Assembly (NCBI GenBank): GCA_023252315.1
Contig: JAJPEB010000088.1
Location: 1 to 5,779 of the forward strand
Direction of reading: 5' to 3'
Length of the DNA: 5,779 nt
Source: Candidatus Woesearchaeota archaeon
GTDB lineage: Archaea > Nanobdellota > Nanobdellia > Woesearchaeales > UBA525
Shown: positions 1 to 5,021 of the stretch, in pieces
Layout: the number at the start of each line of letters is the position of its first letter
Position numbering within the stretch: the stretch's first letter is position 1
The notes under the pieces: model-generated
Told to the model about the DNA's origin: nothing
The model's database searches: none
What the model saw: the letters and a program-made list of their open reading frames with translations, nothing else
Made by a program: the position numbers and the translations under genes

Positions 1-1
1 C

Positions 2-130
2 GGCGCACGTGGTGAGGCGATTGCTACGCCGACGCTGCGGAGGTCTTACCGCTCCTCCGTCGCGGGCCTTACGGAATTCCGCCTGCATGAATCGGCGGAA
101 TTCCTGGATGCGCTCCAAGGCAGCGTCTGA
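2..130 (+). CDS. Possible C-terminal end of an unidentified upstream protein (partial)
   Basis: This frame is open from the left edge to a TGA at 128-130 and encodes 42 residues ending in EFLDALQGSV. The residue mix is protein-like, unlike the Arg/Ala-rich shadow frames nearby. About a third of its codons end in A or T, whereas the confident genes here almost always use G or C, so it could equally be chance, a decayed gene or a transferred one. The reason to consider it is context: the permease gene 43 bases downstream has no TATA box at the expected distance but has a Shine-Dalgarno motif, as expected for a later gene in an operon. I recognise no family. A perfect inverted repeat lies inside the frame, which argues for non-coding DNA instead. 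Confidence 0.25.
   Translation, partial: GARGEAIATPTLRRSYRSSVAGLTEFRLHESAEFLDALQGSV
38..59. repeat. Hairpin, 6-bp stem with 10-base loop
   Basis: CGGAGG (38-43) pairs perfectly with CCTCCG (54-59). A smaller hairpin lies just to the left, GGCG (16-19) with CGCC (27-30) around a 7-base loop. Either could belong to the 3' region of an upstream transcript. There is no T-run after them, so a simple terminator is not evident. Confidence 0.4.
73..104. repeat. Perfect 11-bp inverted repeat
   Basis: GGAATTCCGCC (73-83) and GGCGGAATTCC (94-104) are exact reverse complements separated by 10 bases. Each arm contains a palindromic GGAATTCC core. The repeat lies 70 bases before the permease start and could form an RNA stem-loop, be a cruciform site, or bind a dimeric protein. 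An 11-bp perfect pairing this close together is unlikely by chance, but its role is unknown. Confidence 0.6.
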
Positions 131-158
131 ACGGATACGGACACGCACATGATCGTTT

Positions 159-163
159 GGTGA
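159..163 (+). promoter_or_regulatory. Shine-Dalgarno motif for the permease-methyltransferase gene
   Basis: GGTGA matches the complement of the conserved archaeal 16S 3' end (CACCTCC). It ends 10 bases before the ATG at 174. The GTG at 165, the other possible in-frame start, would be only one base away, so this motif favours ATG 174. No TATA-like box lies 26-27 bases before either start. Confidence 0.6.
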
Positions 164-173
164 AGTGACAGCG

Positions 174-2111
174 ATGGCAGAACTCAAGCGCACCCTCGGA
201 TTCTGGACGACGTGCGCGTTCATCTTCCTCAACCTCGTCAACACGGGCATCTTCTTCGCGGTCGCGCTCGCGTCGCAGGCGGCGGGCCCCGGCATGATCG
301 TCGCGGTCAGCGCGCTCGCGCTCATGAGCGTCTACACCGCCATGTGCTTCGCCGAGCTCACGACCATGTTCCCCTCGGCCGGCGGCGTGTACGAGTTCAC
401 GAAGCGCGCGTACGGCAGCTTCGCGAGCTTCGAGATCGGGTGGGTCGTGTGGCTCATCAACAACATCGCGACGGCGCTGCTCGTGATCGCCGCGATCGAG
501 TACCTCTTCCCCGAGGGCGCGCTCGCCGGGCTCCCCATCTCCCCTCTCGTGCTCAAGACAGGCATCGCGATCGCGCTCATCGCGCTCATGAACTACGTCG
601 CGTACCGCGGCGCCGAGAGCAGCGCGAGGCTCATGCTCACGCTCTCGCTCTTCAGCGTCGTCCTCTTCGCGCTCCTCATCGTGCCCGGCCTCCTCCAGAT
701 CCACGCGGCCCAGCTGCGCCTCGCGGACATCCACCTCACGACCGTCTTCATCGCGATGTTCCTCCTCTCGGAGACGTTCTTCGGATGGGAGTCCGTCTCG
801 TTCATGGCGGAGGAGATCGAGGAGCCCGAGCGCACGATCCCGCGCGCTCTCATCGCCACGACCGCGTTCGCGTCGTTCGTCGCGCTCGCGCTCGCGCTCA
901 TCACCGTCGGCGTCATCGGCATGCCGAGGCTCGCGTCGGGCGAGGTCGCGCGCCCCGTGATCGAGCTGCTCTCGCAGATGGGCTTCCCAGGCTGGCTCGT
1001 GCTCATCGCGAACGTCGGCATCGTGCTCGCGTTCCTCGGCAACGCGGCCGGCAGCATCATCGGCAACCCGCGCCTGCTCATGGCGCTCTCGCGCGACAAG
1101 CTCTTCATCGAGCAGTTCGCGGAGATCCACCCGCGCAGGCAGACGCCCTACCGCGCGATCCTCATGCAGAGCGCGGTCGCGATCCTCATCGTCGCGCTCG
1201 CGCACGGGGCGTACGACCGCCTGCTCGAGATGCTCATCGCGCCGAGCCTCGTGCTCTACGCGGCGACGCTCTTCCTCGTCCCGCTCTTCCGCGCGCGCAT
1301 GCCCGAGCGCGAGCGCCCCTACAAGGCGCCGGGCGGGCGCTGGCTCCCGCTGCTCCTCGTCGCCTTCTACGTGGGCATGCTCGCCACCTGGGCGGCATCG
1401 GACCCGGGCGCGCTCTCGCAGCTGCGCCTGCTCGGCAGCTTCATGCTCTTCAGCATCCCCATCTACCTGCTGCTCACCTACTTCTACAATCCCGACGCGA
1501 TCATCACCACGGTCGACCGCTTCGCGGTCCTCAACCTCTGGTTCGAGAACGTGCTCGTGCCGCGGCGCGTGCGCGAGGAGATCCTCGAGCTCATCCCCGA
1601 CGCGAACGGCAAGCATCTCGTCGAGCTCGGCGCGGGCGTGGGCTCGCTCACGATGCACCTCGCCGAGCACGTGGGCCCTGCGGGCAAGGTGTACGCGATC
1701 GACTTCAGCTCCGGCAACGTGCGCATCCTCGAGCGGCGCGTGCTCAGGCGCGGGCACGCCCACGTGAAGGTCATCCACGACCCGCACCTCGTCAACAGGA
1801 TCCACCCGAGCGTCGAGCGCGCGGACATCGCGGTGAGCGTGGGCAACCTCAGCTACATCCAGGACGTGCGCAAGGTGCTGCGCGAGCTGCACGCGATCCT
1901 GCCCGAGCGCGGGCGCGTGTGCTTCGTCGAGTACGTTGACTTCTTCTGGATCCTGCCCAACAACCCCAAGTGGCTCTCGCGCGAGGACGAGATCCAGCGC
2001 ATCTTCGCGGAGGCGGGCTTCTCGGTGAACGTGCGCTCGCGCCGCGGCATCTTCTGGCGCTACCTGTTCATCTACGGCGTCAAGCAGAAGAGCGGGGCGC
2101 CGTACATCTGA
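174..2111 (+). CDS. APC-family amino acid permease fused to a C-terminal SAM-dependent methyltransferase
   Basis: The product is 645 residues. Residues 1 to about 436 form a polytopic APC-superfamily transporter. Helix 1 has the NTGIFF unwound-helix motif (23-28), followed by AELTTMFPSAGGVYEF (60-75), then FFGWESVSFMAEE (202-214) with EEPERTIPRAL (216-226), and the loop LLMALSRDK with HPRRQTPYRA further on. All are hallmarks of amino acid permeases. After the last helix (about 420-436) and a short linker, residues about 470-645 form a class I Rossmann methyltransferase: motif I VELGAGVG (483-490), the acidic end of strand 2 in YAIDFS (D510), a VSVGNLSYIQD segment, and a terminal FAEAGFSV plus FWRYLFIYG typical of UbiE/phospholipid-methyltransferase-like enzymes. 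The family suggests import or exchange of an amino acid or amine; the methyl acceptor is unknown. The reading frame is continuous and strongly GC3-biased through the junction, so the fusion looks genuine. ATG 174 was chosen over GTG 165 because of Shine-Dalgarno spacing. The gene converges on sppA. Confidence 0.93.
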   Translation: MAELKRTLGFWTTCAFIFLNLVNTGIFFAVALASQAAGPGMIVAVSALALMSVYTAMCFAELTTMFPSAGGVYEFTKRAYGSFASFEIGWVVWLINNIATALLVIAAIEYLFPEGALAGLPISPLVLKTGIAIALIALMNYVAYRGAESSARLMLTLSLFSVVLFALLIVPGLLQIHAAQLRLADIHLTTVFIAMFLLSETFFGWESVSFMAEEIEEPERTIPRALIATTAFASFVALALALITVGVIGMPRLASGEVARPVIELLSQMGFPGWLVLIANVGIVLAFLGNAAGSIIGNPRLLMALSRDKLFIEQFAEIHPRRQTPYRAILMQSAVAILIVALAHGAYDRLLEMLIAPSLVLYAATLFLVPLFRARMPERERPYKAPGGRWLPLLLVAFYVGMLATWAASDPGALSQLRLLGSFMLFSIPIYLLLTYFYNPDAIITTVDRFAVLNLWFENVLVPRRVREEILELIPDANGKHLVELGAGVGSLTMHLAEHVGPAGKVYAIDFSSGNVRILERRVLRRGHAHVKVIHDPHLVNRIHPSVERADIAVSVGNLSYIQDVRKVLRELHAILPERGRVCFVEYVDFFWILPNNPKWLSREDEIQRIFAEAGFSVNVRSRRGIFWRYLFIYGVKQKSGAPYI

Positions 2112-2158
2112 GGATCGCTGAATTCCTACGGTCTATCTTCGATCTGGAGATGTTGCGA

Positions 2159-2184
2159 TTATTCTCATTCTCTGGTTTTCCTCA
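2159..2184 (+). terminator. Pyrimidine-rich tract, candidate archaeal terminator of the permease gene
   Basis: Starting about 48 bases after the stop codon, the plus strand becomes T/C-rich, including a TTTT run at 2176-2179. Archaeal RNA polymerase can terminate at T-rich tracts without a hairpin, so this is the best terminator candidate for the permease-methyltransferase transcript. The call rests on composition only. Confidence 0.4.
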
Positions 2185-2197
2185 TCCTCATGCAGTT

Positions 2198-2355
2198 CTC
2201 TAGGCCTCGCGATAAGCGCCGCCTTGGAGTCGAGCAGAAAATCGCCCGATTGTTGCAGGGCGATTGCTCGGAAATCCAGAGATTTCCGGCAACCGGAAAC
2301 CATAAGAGGTTTCCGAGTGTTCGTAAAACTGCGGAACGCAGTGAGTTAGAAACTC
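2198..2355. repeat. Array of six close-set hairpins in the convergent intergenic region
   Basis: The 283-base gap between the permease and sppA stops (2112-2394) is less GC-rich than the genes and holds no supported gene. It contains, in order: an interrupted stem, AGGC 2202-2205 with GCCT 2221-2224 enclosing CGC/GCG; AATCGCCC 2240-2247 with GGGCGATT 2258-2265, extended outside a 4-base bulge by CGAGC 2231-2235 with GCTCG 2266-2270; CGGAAATC 2269-2276 with GATTTCCG 2281-2288; CGGAAACC 2294-2301 with GGTTTCCG 2308-2315; ACTGCG 2328-2333 with CGCAGT 2337-2342; and GAGTT 2343-2347 with AACTC 2351-2355. Read on the minus strand, the stems at 2328-2342 and 2240-2265 run into TTTT, so some may end the sppA transcript. 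A structured small RNA is the alternative. Confidence 0.7.
2269..2315. repeat. Twin hairpins differing by a compensatory base-pair change
   Basis: Two 8-bp perfect stems, 2269-2288 and 2294-2315, have the same sequence except at one pair: the seventh base is T in the first left arm and C in the second, and the opposing bases are A and G. Pairing is kept although the sequence differs, as expected if a duplicated stem is maintained by selection on structure. Loops are CAGA and ATAAGA. The inner arms can also pair with each other: TTTCCGG 2283-2289 with CCGGAAA 2293-2299 around a 3-base loop, giving a mutually exclusive fold. Confidence 0.65.
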
Positions 2356-2394
2356 CGCGGCGCGCAAGAGGATGTAACTGTGATCTGCAAACGC

Positions 2395-3342
2395 TTATCG
2401 CAGCAGCGGCACGGGCGCCCTCTGCCGCGCCATGCCCTCGCGCGCGAGGTCCTGCACGGTTGGCGCCTTCGCGCGGGAGATCGTGCCGAGCAGCTCGTCG
2501 AGCAGGCCCCGCTTCTCCTCGAAGACCGCCGTCACCGCGGTCTCGCCCGTCCTGTTCTCGATGTACGCGAGCGCCTCCTCCTTCCCGCCCAGCTCATCGA
2601 CGAGCCCGATGTCCTTCGCCTCGACGCCGAGGTAGAAGCGCCCGTCGCCGATCGCGCGCACCTTGTCGACCGAGAGGTTCCTGTTCGCCGCGACCTCCTC
2701 GATGAAGAACTCGTGCACGCGGTCGAGCTTGCCCTGCAGGAACGCGCGGTCCTCGGGCGTGAGCTTCTCGAAGGGATCGCCCACGTCCTTCATGTCGCCA
2801 GACACGAGCCGGTTGTACGTCACGTTCCACTGGTCGAGGAACTGCGCGAACTCGAGGTAGCTCGAGATGACGCCGATGCTGCCCGTGATGCTCATGCGGT
2901 TCGCGACGATGTGGTCCGACGAGCTCGCGATCCAGTACGCGCCGCTCGCTCCCGACTCGCGGATCCACGCGACCACGGGCTTGCCGCTCGCGCGCACGGA
3001 CTTGACCGCCTGCGCGATCTCGTCGCTCGCGACGGCGCTGCCGCCTGGGCTGTTGATCTCGAGGATGACGCCCTTGATGCGGTCGTCGTCGCGCGCCTTC
3101 TCGAGCTGCGCCACCACGTCCGAGCTGCTCACGCTGTCGTCGCCGAGCAGGCCTGCGGACTCGTCGCCCGCGATGGGGCCCTCGATGCGCACGATCGCGG
3201 TGTTCGCTCCGTCTGCGACCGAGTCGGAGCCGAACATGAGCGCGACGACGCTGCCGACGACGAGCAGGCCCGCGAGCAGCAGCAGCGCGATCGCGACGCG
3301 CTTGCCCGTGCCCATCCCTTCCTTGTCGTCGCGTTTCTTCAT
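2395..3342 (-). CDS. sppA: SppA-type membrane serine protease (signal peptide peptidase)
   Basis: This 315-residue protein belongs to the short, archaeal/Gram-positive-length SppA family (S49), which degrades released signal peptides and other peptides at the membrane. A basic N-terminus precedes one transmembrane anchor (about 14-37), predicting a protease domain outside the cytoplasm. Family landmarks are GVILEINSPGG (91-101), ESGASGAYWIAS with the nucleophile Ser133 (129-140), SITGSIGV (151-158), and DMKDVGDPF with the general base Lys185 (183-191). The Ser-Lys spacing of 52 residues equals that of Ser162/Lys214 in the Thermococcus kodakarensis enzyme (from memory). An FYLGVEAKDIGLVDELGG segment (236-253) is also typical. 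The gene starts 9 bases after the RDD gene stops, so the two are very likely co-transcribed. A weak AGGT lies before its ATG. Its 3' end faces the hairpin array. Confidence 0.95.
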   Translation of the reverse strand: MKKRDDKEGMGTGKRVAIALLLLAGLLVVGSVVALMFGSDSVADGANTAIVRIEGPIAGDESAGLLGDDSVSSSDVVAQLEKARDDDRIKGVILEINSPGGSAVASDEIAQAVKSVRASGKPVVAWIRESGASGAYWIASSSDHIVANRMSITGSIGVISSYLEFAQFLDQWNVTYNRLVSGDMKDVGDPFEKLTPEDRAFLQGKLDRVHEFFIEEVAANRNLSVDKVRAIGDGRFYLGVEAKDIGLVDELGGKEEALAYIENRTGETAVTAVFEEKRGLLDELLGTISRAKAPTVQDLAREGMARQRAPVPLLR

Positions 3343-3351
3343 GTCGAGGAC

Positions 3352-3834
3352 CTAGATCTGCACCCTCTGCTCGTGGAGCGTGCGCGTGCCGCTGAGGCGC
3401 TCGAGCACGCCGCGTCTCGAGAAGAGGATCGCGATGGGCTCGATGACCCAGAAGAGCATGAACGGGAAGAACGGCAGGAAGAGGCTGTTGCGCAGCGCGT
3501 GCTGCCACAGCTTGCCGCCCTCCTTCACCTGGATGCGCATGAGCATCATGCCGACCGTCTGCGTGAGCACGTACTCGAAGAGCACGAAGTACGCGTACGC
3601 GAGCAGGAAGAGCACGACCATCGCCGCGAGCTCGCGCGTCGTGTACGCGAACGTCGCGATATCGCCTGCCTCCGCGCGCGCGAGCAGGCCCGCGAAGAGC
3701 GGGGCGAAGGGCGCAGCGAGGATGAGGTCGAGCAGCAGCGCGTCGATGAGGAACGCGCCGGTGCGGCGCGCGAAGCTCGCGTCCTGCGTGACGCGCCCCA
3801 TGCGCGGCATCAGCAGCTCGCTGTAGTCGGTCAT
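3352..3834 (-). CDS. RDD family integral membrane protein
   Basis: The product is 160 residues with about three hydrophobic helices (roughly 25-50, 68-90 and 115-137). The defining RDD pattern is present: ASFARRTGAFLIDALLLD with Arg24, Asp31 and Asp36. A TQTVGMMLMRIQV segment (91-103, the family's GKTxGKxxxxxxV-like region) follows, and the C-terminal FSRRGVLERLSGT (138-150) resembles the family's RxxxLxDxLxGT ending. RDD proteins are widespread in bacteria and mostly uncharacterised; some are linked to ion or proton transport. It is the first gene of a unit with sppA, so a membrane role connected with SppA is plausible but unproven. ATG 3834 was chosen over GTG 3846 because a TATA-like box is centred 26-27 bases upstream of 3834, matching three neighbouring genes. 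Confidence 0.88.
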   Translation of the reverse strand: MTDYSELLMPRMGRVTQDASFARRTGAFLIDALLLDLILAAPFAPLFAGLLARAEAGDIATFAYTTRELAAMVVLFLLAYAYFVLFEYVLTQTVGMMLMRIQVKEGGKLWQHALRNSLFLPFFPFMLFWVIEPIAILFSRRGVLERLSGTRTLHEQRVQI

Positions 3835-3856
3835 GCGCGCGAGCACGCGCGCGCAT
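3833..3856. promoter_or_regulatory. 9-bp inverted repeat between the RDD TATA box and start codon
   Basis: ATGCGCGCG (3833-3841) and CGCGCGCAT (3848-3856) are exact reverse complements with a 6-base spacer. The repeat fills the space between the TATA-like box (3857-3864) and the ATG of the RDD-sppA unit, where a repressor would block transcription. The arms are mostly alternating CG, which is common in this genome, so significance is uncertain. Such alternating sequence can also adopt Z-form DNA. Confidence 0.4.
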
Positions 3857-3864
3857 CTTTTAAG
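3857..3864 (-). promoter_or_regulatory. TATA-like box of the RDD-sppA unit
   Basis: On the minus strand this reads CTTAAAAG, an A/T island in GC-rich DNA, centred 26.5 bases before the ATG at 3834. Archaeal transcription starts about that far from the box centre, which predicts a leaderless message beginning at or next to the ATG. Confidence 0.65.
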
Positions 3865-3894
3865 GGTTGCGACGCTTCGCGCGCGCAGCTATAG

Positions 3895-3903
3895 TTTTAT
3901 AAA
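3895..3903 (+). promoter_or_regulatory. TATA box of the aIF1A gene
   Basis: TTTTATAAA matches the archaeal TATA consensus well and is centred 26-27 bases before the ATG at 3926. Together with the RDD box it makes a divergent promoter pair, the two boxes lying about 38 bases apart in 3835-3925. Confidence 0.8.
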
Positions 3904-3925
3904 CGCTGGCGCTTCGCCTCTCCCT

Positions 3926-4273
3926 ATGCGAGAGAAGCCCAGGCCGAACATGACGGAGGCGGAGCAGCAGGCGCTCGACCTCTCGCGCGTGCGCGCGCCG
4001 CGCGGCGCGGAAGTGCTGGGCCTCCTCGAGCGCCGCAACGGAGGATCGCGCGTGACCGTGCGCTGCCTCGACGGGAAGACGAGGCTGTGCCGCATCCCGG
4101 GCAAGCTCAAGCGCAAGCTGTGGGTGCGCGAGGGCGACGTCGTGCTCGTCGAGCCGTGGGAGTTCGAGGGCGACGAGAAAGGCGACGTCGTCTTCAAGTA
4201 CAAGCCGATCCAGGTGCAGTGGCTGCAGAAGAACGGCTTCCTCGACAAGCTGAGCGACCTCGAGGAGTTCTAG
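3926..4273 (+). CDS. eif1a: Archaeal translation initiation factor aIF1A
   Basis: The product is 115 residues, the usual family length. aIF1A is the archaeal counterpart of bacterial IF1: it binds the A site of the small ribosomal subunit and helps assemble the initiation complex. The S1-like OB fold is evident in RGAEVLGLLERRNGGSRVTV (26-45), the signature CLDGKTRLCRIPGK (47-60), LKRKLWVREGDVVLVEPWEF (61-80) and KGDVVFKY (85-92), followed by the family's VQWLQKNGF segment (97-105). ATG 3926 was chosen because the TATA box sits at the leaderless distance. The frame stays open further upstream, but that stretch is promoter. A later Met9 is possible but less well placed. The gene is transcribed away from RDD-sppA and converges on lspA. 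Confidence 0.97.
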   Translation: MREKPRPNMTEAEQQALDLSRVRAPRGAEVLGLLERRNGGSRVTVRCLDGKTRLCRIPGKLKRKLWVREGDVVLVEPWEFEGDEKGDVVFKYKPIQVQWLQKNGFLDKLSDLEEF

Positions 4274-4360
4274 GGCTCTGGGATTCTTCCCGCGGCCCGC
4301 TCTTCCCCGCGAGGGCGGCGTGGTGGCGCACCAAGGATCTCTACTGCACTGATTTCGTAT
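4274..4360. other. Convergent intergenic spacer between aIF1A and lspA
   Basis: These 87 bases separate the two stop codons and show no gene. They contain two small stems, GGGA/TCCC (4280-4283 with 4288-4291) and TGGTG/CACCA (4321-4325 with 4329-4333), and an 8-base direct repeat TCTACTGC (4340 and 4360). No clear T-run terminator is visible on either strand. The stems and repeat may be chance. Confidence 0.5.
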
Positions 4361-4915
4361 CTACTGCTTCGTGCCCTTCGCCTTCTCCGCGCGCTCCCTC
4401 CTCCACCGCTCGATGAGGAATAGCGCGATGCCGACGCTGATCGCGCTGTCCGCGATGTTGAAGACGGGCCACCAGTGCAGGTCGATGAAGTCGACGACGA
4501 AGCCGCGCGCGACCCTGTCGATGAGGTTGCCCCAGAGCCCGACGAGGAGCAGCGTGTAGCAGACCTTCTCGATCGCGGTCTCGAACGCGTCGTGGAAATA
4601 GACGAGCGCGCCGAAGGCGATGACGCTCAGCCACGCGAGGATCGCGTTCGCGCCCGCGAGCGTGCCCCATGGCGCGCCCGTGTTACGCACGTACGTGAAC
4701 GAGAGCCAGGAGAGGAGCCGGTGCGACTCGCCGAGCGCGTACGTCGACGAGATGATGCCCTTCGTGAGCTGGTCCGCCGAGAGCAGCAGCGCGAACGCGA
4801 CGAGCCCGAACGGCCAGAATGGCGCAGGACGCGCTGCGGGAGATGCCTGCGCGGCGCTCGCTTCGCGCTGCTGCGCCGCCGCACGCTCCTTCCTCGGCTT
4901 GCGCCGCGTCTTCAT
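4361..4915 (-). CDS. lspA: Lipoprotein signal peptidase (signal peptidase II)
   Basis: LspA is an integral membrane aspartyl protease that cleaves signal peptides from lipid-modified prolipoproteins in bacteria. The 184-residue product has four predicted helices (about 33-50, 85-106, 112-131, 152-168) and all family motifs: ADQLTK (47-52), VRNTGAPWG (76-84), GNLIDR (129-134), RGFVVDFIDLH with catalytic Asp142, and FNIADSAI with catalytic Asp156. The catalytic aspartates are 14 residues apart, against 19 in the Pseudomonas aeruginosa enzyme (from memory). The short WWPVFN form resembles what I recall from actinobacterial LspA. A basic, Ala/Gln-rich extension of about 30 residues precedes the first helix and is longer than is usual. 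A TATA-like box at the leaderless distance supports ATG 4915. Recognisable LspA is uncommon in Archaea, so its presence is notable. Confidence 0.95.
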   Translation of the reverse strand: MKTRRKPRKERAAAQQREASAAQASPAARPAPFWPFGLVAFALLLSADQLTKGIISSTYALGESHRLLSWLSFTYVRNTGAPWGTLAGANAILAWLSVIAFGALVYFHDAFETAIEKVCYTLLLVGLWGNLIDRVARGFVVDFIDLHWWPVFNIADSAISVGIALFLIERWRRERAEKAKGTKQ

Positions 4916-4937
4916 AGGGCATGCGCGCGTGCGCCGC

Positions 4938-4946
4938 TATAAAAAT
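4938..4946 (-). promoter_or_regulatory. TATA-like box of lspA
   Basis: The minus strand reads ATTTTTATA, with the box centre 26-27 bases before the ATG at 4915, again predicting a leaderless mRNA. The five T residues (4941-4945) also lie about 75 bases past the rps7 stop on the same strand, so the site could double as a T-tract terminator for rps7. Confidence 0.7.
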
Positions 4947-4984
4947 CCTCCCCGGTCCGCACGGCGCGGGCGAAGGAGCGCTGC

Positions 4985-5007
4985 GCGCAGGCGCGACTGT
5001 CCTGCGC
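4985..5007 (-). terminator. Hairpin just downstream of rps7
   Basis: GCGCAGG (4985-4991) pairs perfectly with CCTGCGC (5001-5007) around a 9-base loop, starting 14 bases past the rps7 stop. No T-run follows it directly; the nearest is the T5 near the lspA promoter about 40 bases further on. It may protect the 3' end of the transcript or assist termination. The role is inferred from position only. Confidence 0.4.
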
Positions 5008-5021
5008 AGAATGCGGGCGTC

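Noticed and set aside
16..30. A 7-base-loop hairpin resembling a tRNA arm
   Set aside because: The 4-bp stem stands alone: no acceptor stem, D-arm or T-arm can be built around it in the visible sequence.
165..173. GTG at 165 as start of the permease-methyltransferase gene
   Set aside because: The Shine-Dalgarno motif would be one base away; the ATG at 174 has normal spacing.
69..1892. A 607-codon open frame antisense to the permease-methyltransferase gene
   Set aside because: It is rich in Arg, Glu, Asp, Ala and His with no domain or hydrophobic pattern, as expected opposite a gene with nearly all G/C third positions. The plus-strand protein has clear family motifs.
2231..2355. tRNA gene or CRISPR array in the hairpin region
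   Set aside because: There is no cloverleaf geometry, no TTCRA-type T-loop with flanking stems, and no evenly spaced identical repeats with unique spacers. Only two stems are near-copies.
2190..2705. A 171-codon plus-strand open frame beginning in the hairpin region
   Set aside because: Its first part covers the hairpin array and the rest is Arg/Pro/Ala-rich shadow antisense to the sppA catalytic domain region. No TATA box or Shine-Dalgarno motif fits its ATG.
2380..3894. A 504-codon plus-strand open frame opposite sppA and the RDD gene
   Set aside because: It has low-complexity charged composition, runs through both minus-strand genes and their promoter, and shows no recognisable motif.
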